The notes under the pieces: generated by a model
Told to the model about the DNA's origin: nothing
The model's input: only the letters and a program-made list of their open reading frames with translations
Databases searched by the model: none
Program-made: the position numbers and the translations under genes
Shown: piece by piece, positions 17,581 through 26,476 of the stretch
Position numbering within the stretch: position 1 is the stretch's first letter
Layout of the letters: each line of letters opens with the position of its first letter
Origin: Rhizobium sp. NFR07
GTDB lineage: Bacteria > Pseudomonadota > Alphaproteobacteria > Rhizobiales > Rhizobiaceae
Reading direction: 5' to 3'
Length of the DNA: 64,000 nucleotides
Assembly: GCF_900111905.1 (NCBI RefSeq)
Contig: NZ_FOKM01000004.1
Location: 417,917 to 481,916 of the forward strand

Positions 17581-17901
17581 TTACAGATACCGCGGCACCT
17601 TGGCCTTCAGCAGCTCCACCAAAGCCGGATCCATGAATTCGTAATCGTCCGGAATATTCAGGCAGATCAGCCGGCTATTCTTCATCGCGGCACGGTATTT
17701 CGCCTGCAGCTTCGTGCGGTGGGCGCGTTCCATGACGAAGATGATGTCGGCCCATTCCACCAGTTCGTGGGAGAGCGGATTCTCGGCGTCGTTATTGGTC
17801 CCGGCTGAGGACGTCTCGATGCCGGGCCAGTCGGCGAAGACCTGTTCGGCGGTCGGGCTACGCAGCCTGTTCTGGCTGCAGACAAACAGGACGTTTTTCA
17901 T
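17581..17901 (-). CDS. Low-molecular-weight protein tyrosine phosphatase-like protein
   Basis: A 106-residue protein that begins with the LMW-PTP P-loop: VCSQNRLRSPTAEQ, where C9 and R15 make CX5R. It is shorter than classical LMW-PTPs (about 150 residues) and ends soon after the region where the general-acid aspartate should be (IPDDYEFMDPAL). Related short proteins are common in alphaproteobacteria and have no established substrate. It is 12 bp downstream of trhO on the same strand, so the two are probably cotranscribed. The opposite-strand gene converges on it 21 bp away. Confidence 0.85.
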   Translation of the reverse strand: MKNVLFVCSQNRLRSPTAEQVFADWPGIETSSAGTNNDAENPLSHELVEWADIIFVMERAHRTKLQAKYRAAMKNSRLICLNIPDDYEFMDPALVELLKAKVPRYL

Positions 17902-17913
17902 CCTGCTCCGATC

Positions 17914-18870
17914 TCAGCTGCCGATATGCTTGACGCCACGCTTCTTGGCGAGCGCGATCTGGTGCTGCCGCTGCCGGTAGCGCAGACGGTCTTCCTCGGT
18001 GCGGCTGTCGTAGCAGTTGGAGCAGGAGACGCCTTCCTCGTAGAGCGGCGAGGTGATCTCCTCGGCGGTGATCGGGTTGCGGCAGGCGTGGCAGAGCTTG
18101 TGGTTGCCTTCCTTCAGGCCATGTTCGACCGAGACGCGTTCGTCGAAAACGAAGCAGGCGCCTTCCCACAGGCTCTCTTCTTCGGGTACTTCCTCGAGAT
18201 ATTTCAGGATGCCGCCCTTGAGGTGATAGACCTCGTCGAAGCCTTGTTCCTTCATGAAGGCGGTGGCCTTCTCGCAGCGGATGCCGCCGGTGCAGTACAT
18301 GGCAATCTTCGGCTTGTTGTGGAGGCCGGTATTGTTCTTCACCCAGTCGGGAAATTCGCGAAACGTCTTGGTGTTCGGATCAACCGCGCCCTTGAAGATG
18401 CCGATCGCCGTCTCGTAGTCGTTGCGCGTATCGATGAGGATGGTTTCCGGATCGGAGATCAGGGCGTTCCAGTCCTTCGGCTCGACATAGGTGCCGACGA
18501 TCCGGTTGGGGTCAATGTCCTCGACGCCCATCGTGACGATTTCCTTCTTCAGCTTCACCTTCATGCGGATGAAGGGCATTTTCGATGCGCGGCTTTCCTT
18601 GTGCTCCAGCTTGGAAAATTCCGGCTGGGCGCGCAGATGGGCGAGCAGTCTGGCAATCGCATCGTCGGTGCCGGCAACGGTGCCGTTGATCCCCTCGCGG
18701 GCGATCAGCAGCGTGCCCTTGATGCCGTTCTCATCGCAGAAGGCCTGCAGCGGCGCGCGGAAATCCTCATATCGCTCGAAGCGGGCGAAATGGTAGAGCG
18801 CTGCAACAAGAAAGCCGCCGGCGGACCCGACGGTAGCGTCGGCCCGGGATGTGATCTGATTGTCTGTCAT
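17914..18870 (-). CDS. trhO: tRNA uridine(34) hydroxylase TrhO (rhodanese domain)
   Basis: A 318-residue protein of the YceA/TrhO family, which forms 5-hydroxyuridine at position 34 of certain tRNAs with molecular oxygen. It has an N-terminal acylphosphatase-like domain ([16 protein letters not shown] at about 52-67), then a rhodanese domain with the active loop [11 protein letters not shown] (C193 essential, second Cys C199). A C-terminal cysteine-rich segment, CHAC ... CSNC, probably binds zinc. Its length and order match the family. It heads a two-gene unit with the phosphatase-like gene. CHAD and CYTH genes lie upstream on the same strand, 24 bp away. Confidence 0.93.
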   Translation of the reverse strand: MTDNQITSRADATVGSAGGFLVAALYHFARFERYEDFRAPLQAFCDENGIKGTLLIAREGINGTVAGTDDAIARLLAHLRAQPEFSKLEHKESRASKMPFIRMKVKLKKEIVTMGVEDIDPNRIVGTYVEPKDWNALISDPETILIDTRNDYETAIGIFKGAVDPNTKTFREFPDWVKNNTGLHNKPKIAMYCTGGIRCEKATAFMKEQGFDEVYHLKGGILKYLEEVPEEESLWEGACFVFDERVSVEHGLKEGNHKLCHACRNPITAEEITSPLYEEGVSCSNCYDSRTEEDRLRYRQRQHQIALAKKRGVKHIGS

Positions 18871-18894
18871 GGCGGCTCAAATACAGTGTGATCG

Positions 18895-19896
18895 CTATCC
18901 GTGCAACGCGGTTTCTTCGACGGGCTTTTCTTCCCGCTTGCGGGCCTTCTCCGCGCCATTCCTGCGCTTCGGCTTGTCGCCGGCGCCAGCCGTGGCGGCT
19001 CGCTCCCAAAGAAGCCTGATCATGGCGGCTTCGGCCCCGGCATCGTCGGCAAAGACGGATTGCGCCATCGGTAATGCGTCCTGCCGCAGCATCTGCTGAC
19101 GGGTGATGATCGCGGCAAGCAGGCGTGCCAGCGTCTCGCCGTCGCCGACGATCTCCGGTTCCTCATTGACCAGCTGTGTCAGAACCGAGAGATCATGCTC
19201 GTGGCCAAGCAGGTCGACCAGCGCCTTTGCCTCCGCCTGCTTCGCCTTCATCGCGGACGGCCATGCCTCGCGCAGCAACGAGAGATGCATCCAGTAGGTC
19301 TGGCCGGACTTGCGCAGCTCGTGGAAGGTCTCGGCCCCCGGTTCCGTCTCACAGGCGGTGAGAGCCGCGCGGGCCTTCCTTGCCTGCTTTCGCCACGCCT
19401 TGCCGAGCCGCCTTGCCGTCTTTCGCGGTGCGTCGGGAAGTTCAAGCGCCTCCAGCGCGTCGATCGCTTTGCGGCAGTTCTCGACCGCGGCGGCCATCTT
19501 TGCCGGCAGGTCATGCTCCTCCTCGGCGATATGGTTGCGCCGGGCGGTCAGGGCATCACGTGCGGTCTTGAGTGCGGCTTCCTCTTCCGGTGACGCCGCA
19601 AAATCCAGAAGATAGCCGACCGTCTCAACGAGCGCCGTCGCATCGCGCACGGCTGAAAGGGAGCGGGCGGTCTCCCTGATCCTGGCATTTTCACGGGCGC
19701 GGAAATCCGGCGCATCCGGCTGGACGAGGCGGTAGAGCGCACGGACCCGCTTGAAGCGCTTTCGTGCGTCGTGGACCGCTTCGTGCTCGCCGTCCGGATG
19801 ATCCTCGAGATAGCCGATCGCTTTTTTGAGCTGGTCCTCGGAAACGGCGCGAAACTCGGCGGTAAAGGGTTTAGACGACCTTAATCGATAGGCCAT
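18895..19896 (-). CDS. CHAD domain protein
   Basis: A 333-residue alpha-helical protein with conserved histidines and basic residues. The N-terminal part contains EHEAVHDARKRFKRVRALYRL, typical of CHAD repeat 1, and a second repeat near the middle contains TFHELRKSGQTYW and LGHEHDLSVL. CHAD domains bind inorganic polyphosphate through basic surfaces. The C-terminus is Lys/Arg/Glu-rich. The gene overlaps the upstream CYTH gene by 26 bp, so the two are translationally coupled. In other bacteria the two domains are fused in one protein. Confidence 0.92.
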   Translation of the reverse strand: MAYRLRSSKPFTAEFRAVSEDQLKKAIGYLEDHPDGEHEAVHDARKRFKRVRALYRLVQPDAPDFRARENARIRETARSLSAVRDATALVETVGYLLDFAASPEEEAALKTARDALTARRNHIAEEEHDLPAKMAAAVENCRKAIDALEALELPDAPRKTARRLGKAWRKQARKARAALTACETEPGAETFHELRKSGQTYWMHLSLLREAWPSAMKAKQAEAKALVDLLGHEHDLSVLTQLVNEEPEIVGDGETLARLLAAIITRQQMLRQDALPMAQSVFADDAGAEAAMIRLLWERAATAGAGDKPKRRNGAEKARKREEKPVEETALHG

Positions 19897-20368
19897 TCAC
19901 CAACTCCTCGCTGAGATCCTCGGTTGCCATGACCGCGTTGGAATAGCGCCGGTCTCCGGTGATTTCCTGTCCGATCCAGCCGGGAACGACGGGCTGGACC
20001 TTCTCGTCCGCCATCTCGACCTCGGCGACGACAAGGCCCGCATAGGTGCCGGCATAGACATCAACTTCCCAGATATGCCCTTCGAACGGCACCTTGTAGC
20101 GGGTCTTTTCCAACACCACGCCCAGTGCCTGCCGGCTCATCTCCTCGGCATCGGCCAGCGGAATATCGTATTCGAATTCATCACGGGCGAAGAGATCGCG
20201 TCCGACCTTGATCGTCAGTTTCGCCCGCTCGCCATCCATGATGCGGATGCGCACCGAACGGTCCTTGCCGGTCGCGATATAGGCCTGCAGAAACGCCGAG
20301 GAGGATGAGGCGACTGAGCGCCAGCTCTCGTCCTTTACCAGGTATTTCCGCTCGATTTCCTTCGCCAT
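19871..20368 (-). CDS. CYTH-domain (triphosphate tunnel) protein
   Basis: A 165-residue protein starting with the signature EIERKYLV (residues 3-10), the ExExK motif at the mouth of the triphosphate tunnel. Further conserved residues include VRIRIMDGERAKLTIK and the acidic strands VDVYAGTYAGLVVAEVEM. CYTH enzymes hydrolyse triphosphates such as tripolyphosphate or thiamine triphosphate, or make cAMP in class IV cyclases; tripolyphosphatase is the usual bacterial role. ATG 20368 is chosen over a GTG three codons earlier because the motif then sits at the normal distance from the start. It overlaps the CHAD gene. Confidence 0.92.
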   Translation of the reverse strand: MAKEIERKYLVKDESWRSVASSSSAFLQAYIATGKDRSVRIRIMDGERAKLTIKVGRDLFARDEFEYDIPLADAEEMSRQALGVVLEKTRYKVPFEGHIWEVDVYAGTYAGLVVAEVEMADEKVQPVVPGWIGQEITGDRRYSNAVMATEDLSEELVNGLSIKVV

Positions 20369-20525
20369 ACTACCCACGCCTGTCCTGGAACATTTCTACA
20401 AGGTAGTGCAAAGGACGGCGGGGGAAAATGCTTCGGGCGGTCGCAGCCGGTTTTTTCTCGACAAGGCCGATTGCGGGCGATATCTCCAGCCTCGCGTTTT
20501 CAATCGCCAAAGGGAGATCATCGCC

Positions 20526-21164
20526 ATGGCCGGCAAGACCGAAAAGCTGCTTTCCATCCTGAAACTGCAGCCGGTTGTTCCGGTGCTGATCGTCGACGAC
20601 GCCAAGTCGGCCGTCGGCCTTGCCAGGGCGCTTGTCGCCGGCGGCCTGAAGGCGATCGAGATCACCATGCGCACCCCGGCAGCCCTCGATGCCGTCAAGG
20701 CGGTGGCCGAGGAAGTGGAAGGCGCCAATGTCGGCGCCGGTACGATCCTCAACGCCAAAGACTGGGATGCCGCCGTCAAGGCCGGCTCGACCTTTATCGT
20801 TTCTCCGGGTGTGACGCCGGGCGTATTGGCTGCAGCCAAGGGCTCCGACGTGCCGCTGCTTCCGGGTGCTGCGACCGCCAGCGAAGTGATGACGCTGCGC
20901 GAAGCCGGCTATGACGTGATGAAATTCTTCCCGGCCGAGCAGGCCGGCGGTTCCGCCTACCTGAAGGCACTGTCCTCGCCGCTCGCCGGCACGCTGTTCT
21001 GCCCGACGGGCGGCATTTCTCTGAAGAATGCCAATGACTACCTGTCGCTGCCCAACGTCGTCTGCGTCGGCGGCTCCTGGGTCGCGCCGAAGGACCTCGT
21101 CGCTGCGGGCGATTGGGCTGGCATCACCAAGCTTGCATCGGAAGCGTTCGCGCTGAAGGCCTGA
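20526..21164 (+). CDS. eda: 2-dehydro-3-deoxy-phosphogluconate (KDPG) aldolase
   Basis: A 212-residue Entner-Doudoroff aldolase that splits KDPG into pyruvate and glyceraldehyde 3-phosphate; many also act on 4-hydroxy-2-oxoglutarate. The Schiff-base lysine is K133 in DVMKFFPAE, with E45 and R49 in AIEITMRT and the phosphate-loop segment CPTGGI. It has the normal length. AGGGAGA lies upstream of the ATG. It is the gluconate route's last dedicated enzyme, which agrees with a gluconate-type dehydrogenase in the window, although the two loci are 12 kb apart. It is monocistronic, with a terminator after the stop. Confidence 0.95.
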   Translation: MAGKTEKLLSILKLQPVVPVLIVDDAKSAVGLARALVAGGLKAIEITMRTPAALDAVKAVAEEVEGANVGAGTILNAKDWDAAVKAGSTFIVSPGVTPGVLAAAKGSDVPLLPGAATASEVMTLREAGYDVMKFFPAEQAGGSAYLKALSSPLAGTLFCPTGGISLKNANDYLSLPNVVCVGGSWVAPKDLVAAGDWAGITKLASEAFALKA

Positions 21165-21204
21165 CATTGGCCGCCGGACCATTCTGACAATTTCGTTATC
21201 GATC

Positions 21205-21229
21205 ACGCGGGAAAATTGTTTTCCCGCGT
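21205..21229 (+). terminator. Terminator after eda
   Basis: ACGCGGGAAAA (21205-21215) pairs with TTTTCCCGCGT (21219-21229) across a TTG loop and is followed by TT. It lies about 40 bp after the aldolase stop and upstream of the next gene's ribosome site. Confidence 0.75.
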
Positions 21230-21275
21230 TTCCATTCCTATTTCCCGGTCAGCATTCAACCGACAGGAGATATTG

Positions 21276-22013
21276 ATGTTCGATGCGAAGAAGCTTCTCG
21301 ACCAGTTCCTCGGGTCGCAGGTCTCCGGGGGCTTGGGAGGCGACAAGGCCAGTTCCGCAAAGGGATGGGCCGGACAGGCGACGGACATCGCTCGCAACAA
21401 TCCGCTGAAGACTGCCGGCATTGCCGCCGCCCTTCTCGGCACCAAGACCGGCCGCAAGATCGCCGGCAACGCGGTGACGGTCGGCGGCATCGCGGCTGTG
21501 GCCGGCCTCGGCTATCTCGCCTACAAGAACTACAAGTCCGGCCAATCGCCGCAGACGGCACCGCAACCGACTGCCGCCACCAACGAGCCGATCGCACTGC
21601 CGCCGCCGGATTCGGCCTTCAGCCTGCAGTCGCCACAACTCTCCAACGATTTCGCGCTCACGCTCGTGCGCGCCATGATCGCCGCCGCCAAGGCTGACGG
21701 CCATATCGACCAGAACGAGCGGGCGAACATCATGGAAAAGATCCATGCCGTCGATCTCGGCTCGGAAGCGGAAGCCTTCATTGCCGAAGAGCTGGCCAAT
21801 CCCGTCGATATCGACGACCTCGTCGCTGCTGCCCGCACCGAGGAACAGAAGGTCGAACTCTATACGGCAACCCGCATAACCATCGATCCGGATACCCGGG
21901 CGGAACGCGGCTATCTCGATCTGCTGGCCGGCCGGCTGCAGCTGCCGGATGCGCTGATCGACCATATCGACGCGACCGTTTCGGCTGCCAAGGTCGGCGC
22001 AACGCCGGCCTGA
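21276..22013 (+). CDS. DUF533 / TerB-like domain protein
   Basis: A 245-residue protein. Residues 1-30 are MFDAKKLLDQFLGSQVSGG-like, as in YebE/DUF533 proteins, followed by a glycine- and alanine-rich membrane-associating stretch (about 66-85, AVTVGGIAAVAGLGYLAYK). From about 120 to 240 it has a TerB-like helical domain (LVRAMIAAAKADGHIDQNE, a calcium-loop-like acidic motif). The function of this family is not established. ATG 21276 is chosen because ACAGGAG precedes it. The gene stands alone between the aldolase terminator and a small membrane protein gene. Confidence 0.85.
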   Translation: MFDAKKLLDQFLGSQVSGGLGGDKASSAKGWAGQATDIARNNPLKTAGIAAALLGTKTGRKIAGNAVTVGGIAAVAGLGYLAYKNYKSGQSPQTAPQPTAATNEPIALPPPDSAFSLQSPQLSNDFALTLVRAMIAAAKADGHIDQNERANIMEKIHAVDLGSEAEAFIAEELANPVDIDDLVAAARTEEQKVELYTATRITIDPDTRAERGYLDLLAGRLQLPDALIDHIDATVSAAKVGATPA

Positions 22014-22113
22014 CTCGAGTATCGGCTAAGTATATTAGGCGCGTCTTGATTGTATTTCGCCGGGAACAATCGTCCATCCTGATGCTTCTGACAGCATTGA
22101 AAGGAGGATGACG

Positions 22114-22377
22114 ATGATTTCTACCGAAAATATTTCGACGGATATCTGGCTGAAAGTCGTATGCTCGATCATGATCAATGCGGTGCTGTTCGGCGTCGGC
22201 GCGATCACTGTTCTGTCCGTGCCGGCGCTTGCCGAGCAGGCCAAGTACCTTATCCCCGCGGTGGTCGCGGCGAGCTTCATTGCGGCACCATTGCTGTCGG
22301 GTTTCATCGCCCGCCGCATGCGTCTGAGGAACTGGGGTGCCGAACGTTGGCGGCAAGGTGACCTCATCTCAGGATGA
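22114..22377 (+). CDS. Small two-helix membrane protein, unknown function
   Basis: An 87-residue protein with two predicted membrane helices (about 10-32 and 42-60) and a basic C-terminal tail (FIARRMRLRNWGAERW). ATG 22114 is preferred over ATG 22108 because a perfect AAGGAGG (22101-22107) gives 6-base spacing to 22114 but none to 22108. No family assignment can be made with confidence. The strong ribosome site and codon use support a real gene. Confidence 0.65.
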   Translation: MISTENISTDIWLKVVCSIMINAVLFGVGAITVLSVPALAEQAKYLIPAVVAASFIAAPLLSGFIARRMRLRNWGAERWRQGDLISG

Positions 22378-22444
22378 GGAGCCGTAGCCGATCGATAGTG
22401 CGGAAATCGGCAAGGGCCGGCATTGCGTCCGGCCTTTGTCTCGT

Positions 22445-22753
22445 TCAGCTATCTGCCCCGCCGATGCGGCGAAGCATGACCTCCAGCCGTCTCCAGAGAC
22501 TTTCGGGCGCGGGCTCGCCGATCAGGATGCGTCCTTCGCGCGTGAGCGAGATGACTGCGCCCGTGCTCCACTCTCCGCCTTCGTCAATACTGATGAGGCG
22601 GCGGCGCCAGGCATCCCGGAAGAAATGCCTGCCTTCAAGCGTTTCGTATTCCTCATCACTCAAACAGAGACGGCCTTCGCTTCCGGCGATCTGGGCAAGG
22701 AAGCTCAGGAGCATCGGTTCGATGGCTCGTTTCTGGGGCAGATTTACGGGCAT
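22445..22753 (-). CDS. Conserved hypothetical protein, 102 residues
   Basis: A small soluble protein with a regular amphipathic pattern (LLSFLAQIAGSEGRLCLSD, then ALTREGRILIGEPAPESLWRRLEVMLRRI-like helices). The codon third positions are GC-rich as in neighbouring genes, which supports coding on this strand over the overlapping plus-strand frame. It is unlike any family I can name. It converges on the 22114-22377 gene and is divergent from the GNAT gene at 23000. Confidence 0.55.
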   Translation of the reverse strand: MPVNLPQKRAIEPMLLSFLAQIAGSEGRLCLSDEEYETLEGRHFFRDAWRRRLISIDEGGEWSTGAVISLTREGRILIGEPAPESLWRRLEVMLRRIGGADS

Positions 22754-22999
22754 TGGAAAGACTCAAGGAAATCTGACCCATCTAAGTCTATATCCTGCAG
22801 GACAACAATATCCCGCTCGCCCAAGAAATAACTGGTGCGAAATGAGAGAAATTTCTACCTGAATGTATTTGCAGATGCTCACCGAAGCCGCAGGTTGAAC
22901 CACTTGAATTCTTGAAGCCCTTGCGCGTGACGCATCCGCGCGGCCGTTGCCTTTCCCTGACCCCTGGCGTAAGCCACGAGCATCAGGAAGAGGTCATTC

Positions 23000-23695
23000 A
23001 TGCGCGATCTGCAGAATTACAAAGTTGCCGCTCCGACACCCGTCACCCTCACGGGCAGGTTCGTCACGCTCGAGCCCTACGACCGCGACAGACACTTGAA
23101 GGATCTCTGGGAAGCGCTTGGCGGCGCCGATCAGATCAACGAGCTGATCCGCTATTTTCCCAATGACCACTATGCGAATGCCGAGGAATTCAATGCCTGG
23201 ATCGAAGGCGCTCGTGCAAACCTCAGCTTCGTGACGCTGGTCGCCCGCGAAAACGCCACGGGCAAGATTGTCGGCATGGCGAGCTACATGCGTCCGGACC
23301 CGAAGAACGGCGTTATCGAAGTCGGCTCTGTGGCGCATGGTCTTGCGATGAAACGCTCACCGATGTCGACAGAGCTGCATTACCTGATGGCGAAGCACGT
23401 CTTCGACGATCTCGATTATCGCCGCTACGAGTGGAAGTGCCATAACGAGAACGAGCCCAGCAAGGTCACAGCGATCCGCTATGGCTTCACCTTCGAGGGT
23501 GTGTTCCGCCAGCATGTCATTTCCCGCGGCGCGAACCGCGATACGGCCTGGTTCTCGATGATCGATAGCGAATGGCCAGTCATCAAGGCTGCCTTCGAAG
23601 CCTGGCTGTCGCCCGACAATTTCGATGCGGATGGAAAGCAGAAGCAAAAGCTCGAGGATATCCGCGCCGAGATCGTCAAGGGCGCTACGGCTTGA
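23000..23695 (+). CDS. GNAT family N-acetyltransferase (RimJ/RimL-like)
   Basis: A 231-residue acyltransferase of the RimL-like GNAT group (Acetyltransf_3). The N-terminal strand VTLTGRFVTLEPYDRDRHLK and the block FVTLVARENATGKIVGMASY lead into the acetyl-CoA region. There the motif MSTELHYLMAKHVFDDLDYRRYEWKC replaces the classical Q/RxxGxG/A loop. The following NEPSKVTAIRYGFTFEGVFR is typical of RimJ-like proteins. It probably acetylates a protein N-terminus or small amine; the substrate is unknown. AGGAAGAGG lies upstream. It is followed 10 bp later by a small membrane protein gene. Confidence 0.88.
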   Translation: MRDLQNYKVAAPTPVTLTGRFVTLEPYDRDRHLKDLWEALGGADQINELIRYFPNDHYANAEEFNAWIEGARANLSFVTLVARENATGKIVGMASYMRPDPKNGVIEVGSVAHGLAMKRSPMSTELHYLMAKHVFDDLDYRRYEWKCHNENEPSKVTAIRYGFTFEGVFRQHVISRGANRDTAWFSMIDSEWPVIKAAFEAWLSPDNFDADGKQKQKLEDIRAEIVKGATA

Positions 23696-23705
23696 GGAGA
23701 ATGCG

Positions 23706-23915
23706 ATGACGCCCGAAGCGAAATCCCAGGCGATGGCGGCCGCCGCCATTCTCATCGGCGCGGTCGTCGTCATCTATTTCCTGCCGACGCTGGTGCTCTG
23801 GATCGGGCAATATTCGCCGGTCCTCGCCTTCGTCGTGGGGGCGGCGCTTCTGCTCGGCTTCTTCTGGATCTTCTGGCTGAGAGCGCGGTATCAGCGCAAA
23901 AAGCGCGGCGAGTGA
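23706..23915 (+). CDS. Small two-helix membrane protein, unknown function
   Basis: A 69-residue protein of two predicted membrane helices (about 9-30 and 36-57) and a basic tail (RARYQRKKRGE) that should face the cytoplasm. ATG 23706 is chosen because TTGAGGAGAATGCG supplies a good site 6 bases upstream. It lies 10 bp after the GNAT gene, so it is probably in that operon. Its stop codon lies in the loop of the following terminator. It has no recognisable family. Confidence 0.65.
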   Translation: MTPEAKSQAMAAAAILIGAVVVIYFLPTLVLWIGQYSPVLAFVVGAALLLGFFWIFWLRARYQRKKRGE

Positions 23916-23928
23916 TCGCCGCGCTTTT
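23899..23928. terminator. Bidirectional terminator between a small membrane gene and the aldo/keto reductase
   Basis: A 13-bp perfect stem (23899-23911 with 23916-23928) has a GTGA loop containing the plus-strand stop codon. It carries A-rich and T-rich arms (AAAA/TTTT), giving terminator character on both strands. It serves the converging genes ending at 23915 and 23948. Confidence 0.8.
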
Positions 23929-23947
23929 CGTCAACAGGTGAGTTCGC

Positions 23948-24820
23948 TCAGGCGGCCTTGGCGATGCCTTCCAGTTCGGCAATTGCGTCGTCGGGAAGGA
24001 TGAGGTCTGCCACTGCCAGGTTTTCCGCCAGATGGCCGCGCGAGGATGTGCCCGGAATGAGCAGGATGTTCGGCGCGCGGTGCAGAAGCCAGGCAAGTGC
24101 CACCTGCATCGGCGTCACGCCGAGCCGTGCCGCCACATCCGACAATGTCGAAGACTGCAGCGGCGAAAAGCCGCCGAGGGGGAAGAAGGGCACATAGGCG
24201 GTGCCTTCTCTCGCCAGCTGGTCGATCAGCGCGTCGTCGCTGCGGTGGGCGAGGTTATACTGGTTCTGGACGCAGACGATCTCGGTGATCTTGCGACCAT
24301 CCTCGATCTGCTTGCGGGTGGCGTTCGACAGGCCGATATGCTTGACGAGACCCTGTTGCTGCAGTTCGGCGAGCACGGTGAGCGGCTCTTCCATCGAACC
24401 TTCGGCCGGGCCGTGTGCATCGAACATCGAACGAAGGTTGACCACTTCCATCGCATCCAGCTTGAGGTTTCTCAGGTTGTCATGGATGGCCTTGGTCAGG
24501 TCTTCCCTGGAGAAGGCCGGATTCCATGAAGCATCCGAACCGCGTACCGCGCCGACCTTGGTGACGATGACGAGATCGTTCTTGTAGGGGTGCAGGGCTT
24601 CGCGGATGATTTCGTTGGTGACGTGAGGACCGTAATAATCGCTGGTGTCGATGTGGTTGACGCCGGCCTCGATCGCGGCTCGCAGAACGGCGACGGCCTC
24701 GTTGCGATCCTTCGGCGGGCCGAACACGCCCTTGCCGGCAAGCTGCATGGCGCCGTAGCCGAGGCGGTTGACGTTGCGGTCACCCAGCTTGAACGTTCCG
24801 GATTTTTCGATGCTGGTCAT
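23948..24820 (-). CDS. Aldo/keto reductase
   Basis: A 290-residue NADPH-dependent TIM-barrel oxidoreductase. Catalytic residues are visible: D and Y in HIDTSDYYGPH (about 57-67), K in IVTKVGA (about 86-92) and the histidine position in EVVNLRSMF, where the usual HRxD is replaced by N. The C-terminal VALAWLLHRAPNILLIPGTSS is the cofactor-binding region. AAGGAG precedes the ATG. It is divergent from a LysR regulator 116 bp away, a common regulator-target arrangement. The substrate is unknown. Confidence 0.9.
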   Translation of the reverse strand: MTSIEKSGTFKLGDRNVNRLGYGAMQLAGKGVFGPPKDRNEAVAVLRAAIEAGVNHIDTSDYYGPHVTNEIIREALHPYKNDLVIVTKVGAVRGSDASWNPAFSREDLTKAIHDNLRNLKLDAMEVVNLRSMFDAHGPAEGSMEEPLTVLAELQQQGLVKHIGLSNATRKQIEDGRKITEIVCVQNQYNLAHRSDDALIDQLAREGTAYVPFFPLGGFSPLQSSTLSDVAARLGVTPMQVALAWLLHRAPNILLIPGTSSRGHLAENLAVADLILPDDAIAELEGIAKAA

Positions 24821-24936
24821 CTTAGCTCTCCTTGTTTCGGTCGAAACGATCAGGTTTCAACTGAAACGAAGATAAGCTCGGTTGGTTCGCTCGAAAATAG
24901 ATGGTAATCCGTACGGGCTGTACGGAGAGGCGGACA

Positions 24937-25851
24937 ATGCAATTCGATATAGGCGAACTGGGTTCCTTCATCGCAGTTGCCCGTGCCGGCGGTTTTCGCC
25001 AGGCGGCGCGGCAGACGGGTGGCAGTGCATCGGGCCTCAGTGACGCAGTGCGGCGGCTGGAGGCGCAGATCGGCGTCCGGCTGCTCAACCGAACGACACG
25101 CAGTGTCGTGCCGACTGAAGCCGGCCGCGCGCTGATGGAACGGCTCGGGCCGGCAATCGCGGAAATGGAGGCTGCTCTCGACGTCGCCGGCGGTTTTCGC
25201 GACCGGCCGGCGGGCCAGTTGCGCCTCAACGTGCCGGTCAGTGCCGCACGACTTGTGCTGCCGGATATCATTCCCGCCTTTCTCGCTGCCTATCCGGATA
25301 TCCGCCTGGAAATCGTCACCGACGAGAGTTTCGTCGATATCATCGCCGCCGGCTGCGATGCCGGTATCCGGTACGATGAGCGGCTGGAGCAGGACATGAT
25401 CGCGGTGCCGATCGGCCCGCGTGTTCAGCGCTTCGCCTTCGCTGCCTCGCCCGCCTATCTCGGCAGGCGCGGGCGGCCGGAACATCCGCGCGACCTGCTC
25501 ACCCATTCCTGCATCCGCGCGCGCTTTTCCGGCCGGGCCGTGTCGCCCTGGGAGTTCGAGCGGAAAGGCGAAACGATCGTCGTTGATCCGCCGTCGCAGC
25601 TTATCGTGCAGGCCGGTGGTGGTTCGGATCTCGGGGTCGACGCCGCAATATCCGGCGTCGGTATTATAGCGCTGTTCGAGGACTGGCTGCGGCCGCATTT
25701 CGAGAGTGGCGCGCTGGAGCCGGTGCTTCCGGAATGGTGGGAGAGTTTTCCCGGCCCATTCCTCTACTATCCCGGCCGCCGGCTCGTGCCGGCTCCGCTG
25801 CGCGCCTTCGTCGATTTCATCAAGGCGCATCGAGGGGAGGGGAAGGGGTGA
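24937..25851 (+). CDS. LysR-family transcriptional regulator
   Basis: A 304-residue regulator. The winged helix-turn-helix spans residues 1-60, with SFIAVARAGGFRQAARQT as the recognition region, followed by the linker VRRLEAQIGVRLLNRTTRSV. The C-terminal effector domain starts near 90 (GQLRLNVPVSAARLVLPD). Its features resemble the LysR subgroup divergent from reductases. ATG 24937 is preferred; the upstream frame has no ribosome site. It probably controls the divergent aldo/keto reductase, with the operator in 24821-24936. Confidence 0.92.
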   Translation: MQFDIGELGSFIAVARAGGFRQAARQTGGSASGLSDAVRRLEAQIGVRLLNRTTRSVVPTEAGRALMERLGPAIAEMEAALDVAGGFRDRPAGQLRLNVPVSAARLVLPDIIPAFLAAYPDIRLEIVTDESFVDIIAAGCDAGIRYDERLEQDMIAVPIGPRVQRFAFAASPAYLGRRGRPEHPRDLLTHSCIRARFSGRAVSPWEFERKGETIVVDPPSQLIVQAGGGSDLGVDAAISGVGIIALFEDWLRPHFESGALEPVLPEWWESFPGPFLYYPGRRLVPAPLRAFVDFIKAHRGEGKG

Positions 25852-25862
25852 CGCTATGCGAT

Positions 25863-26417
25863 TCAGATGAAATCTATGAAATAGCCAAGCATGAAGCCAA
25901 AAAAAGCTGCACCGATCATCGTGGCTATGGGCCTGTCTGCCGCACCGCGATATTGCGCGGCAACGACTGCGATCAGGACGATGACTGCTGCAGTTGCGAG
26001 CAAGATGATGAAGGAGCCCAGTGACATCAGTGCAAGCAGGATTATTCCCACGAATATAGCCACAGGCACGATGGCGCCGGCTTCCGCACGGCGATAATCC
26101 TGCTTGCTTCGTTCTCCGATCCAGCGCTTACGAATCCGGGAACGCATTCGCCACCATGGCCGATACAGACTGATTTTTGGGAGCTTGAGACGTTGCCCAA
26201 CTGCTTGGAAGCCGAGCCAGAGAAAAATGCCGCCTGCCTGCAGGCCAAAAATGCCCAAGCCTGACTCTGCCACGAGATTTTCGTCGGTGGGGATGTGGCC
26301 GGCGAGACGGCCACCAAGGACAAACGCGGTGGTGAGGGCCAGATCTACGGCCAGCATCGTCACAAGGCGCCAGCGAAAAGAATGGTGCTGCTTGTCTGCA
26401 GTGTCGGAGATCGTCAT
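25863..26417 (-). CDS. Hypothetical four-helix membrane protein
   Basis: A 184-residue membrane protein with predicted helices near 20-39, 57-74, 112-134 and 136-152, and a last one near 163-180. A basic cytoplasmic loop (RPWWRMRSRIRKRWIGERSK) lies between helices 2 and 3. I do not recognise a family. It converges on the LysR gene (12 bp apart) and lies 60 bp upstream of the end of the NicO-type exporter gene on the same strand. Confidence 0.6.
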   Translation of the reverse strand: MTISDTADKQHHSFRWRLVTMLAVDLALTTAFVLGGRLAGHIPTDENLVAESGLGIFGLQAGGIFLWLGFQAVGQRLKLPKISLYRPWWRMRSRIRKRWIGERSKQDYRRAEAGAIVPVAIFVGIILLALMSLGSFIILLATAAVIVLIAVVAAQYRGAADRPIATMIGAAFFGFMLGYFIDFI

Positions 26418-26476
26418 GTAGGCCCTTCGTCTCTTGAGCCTAGAAAATGTCGCTCACCATACGAAAGTCGAGTCCG

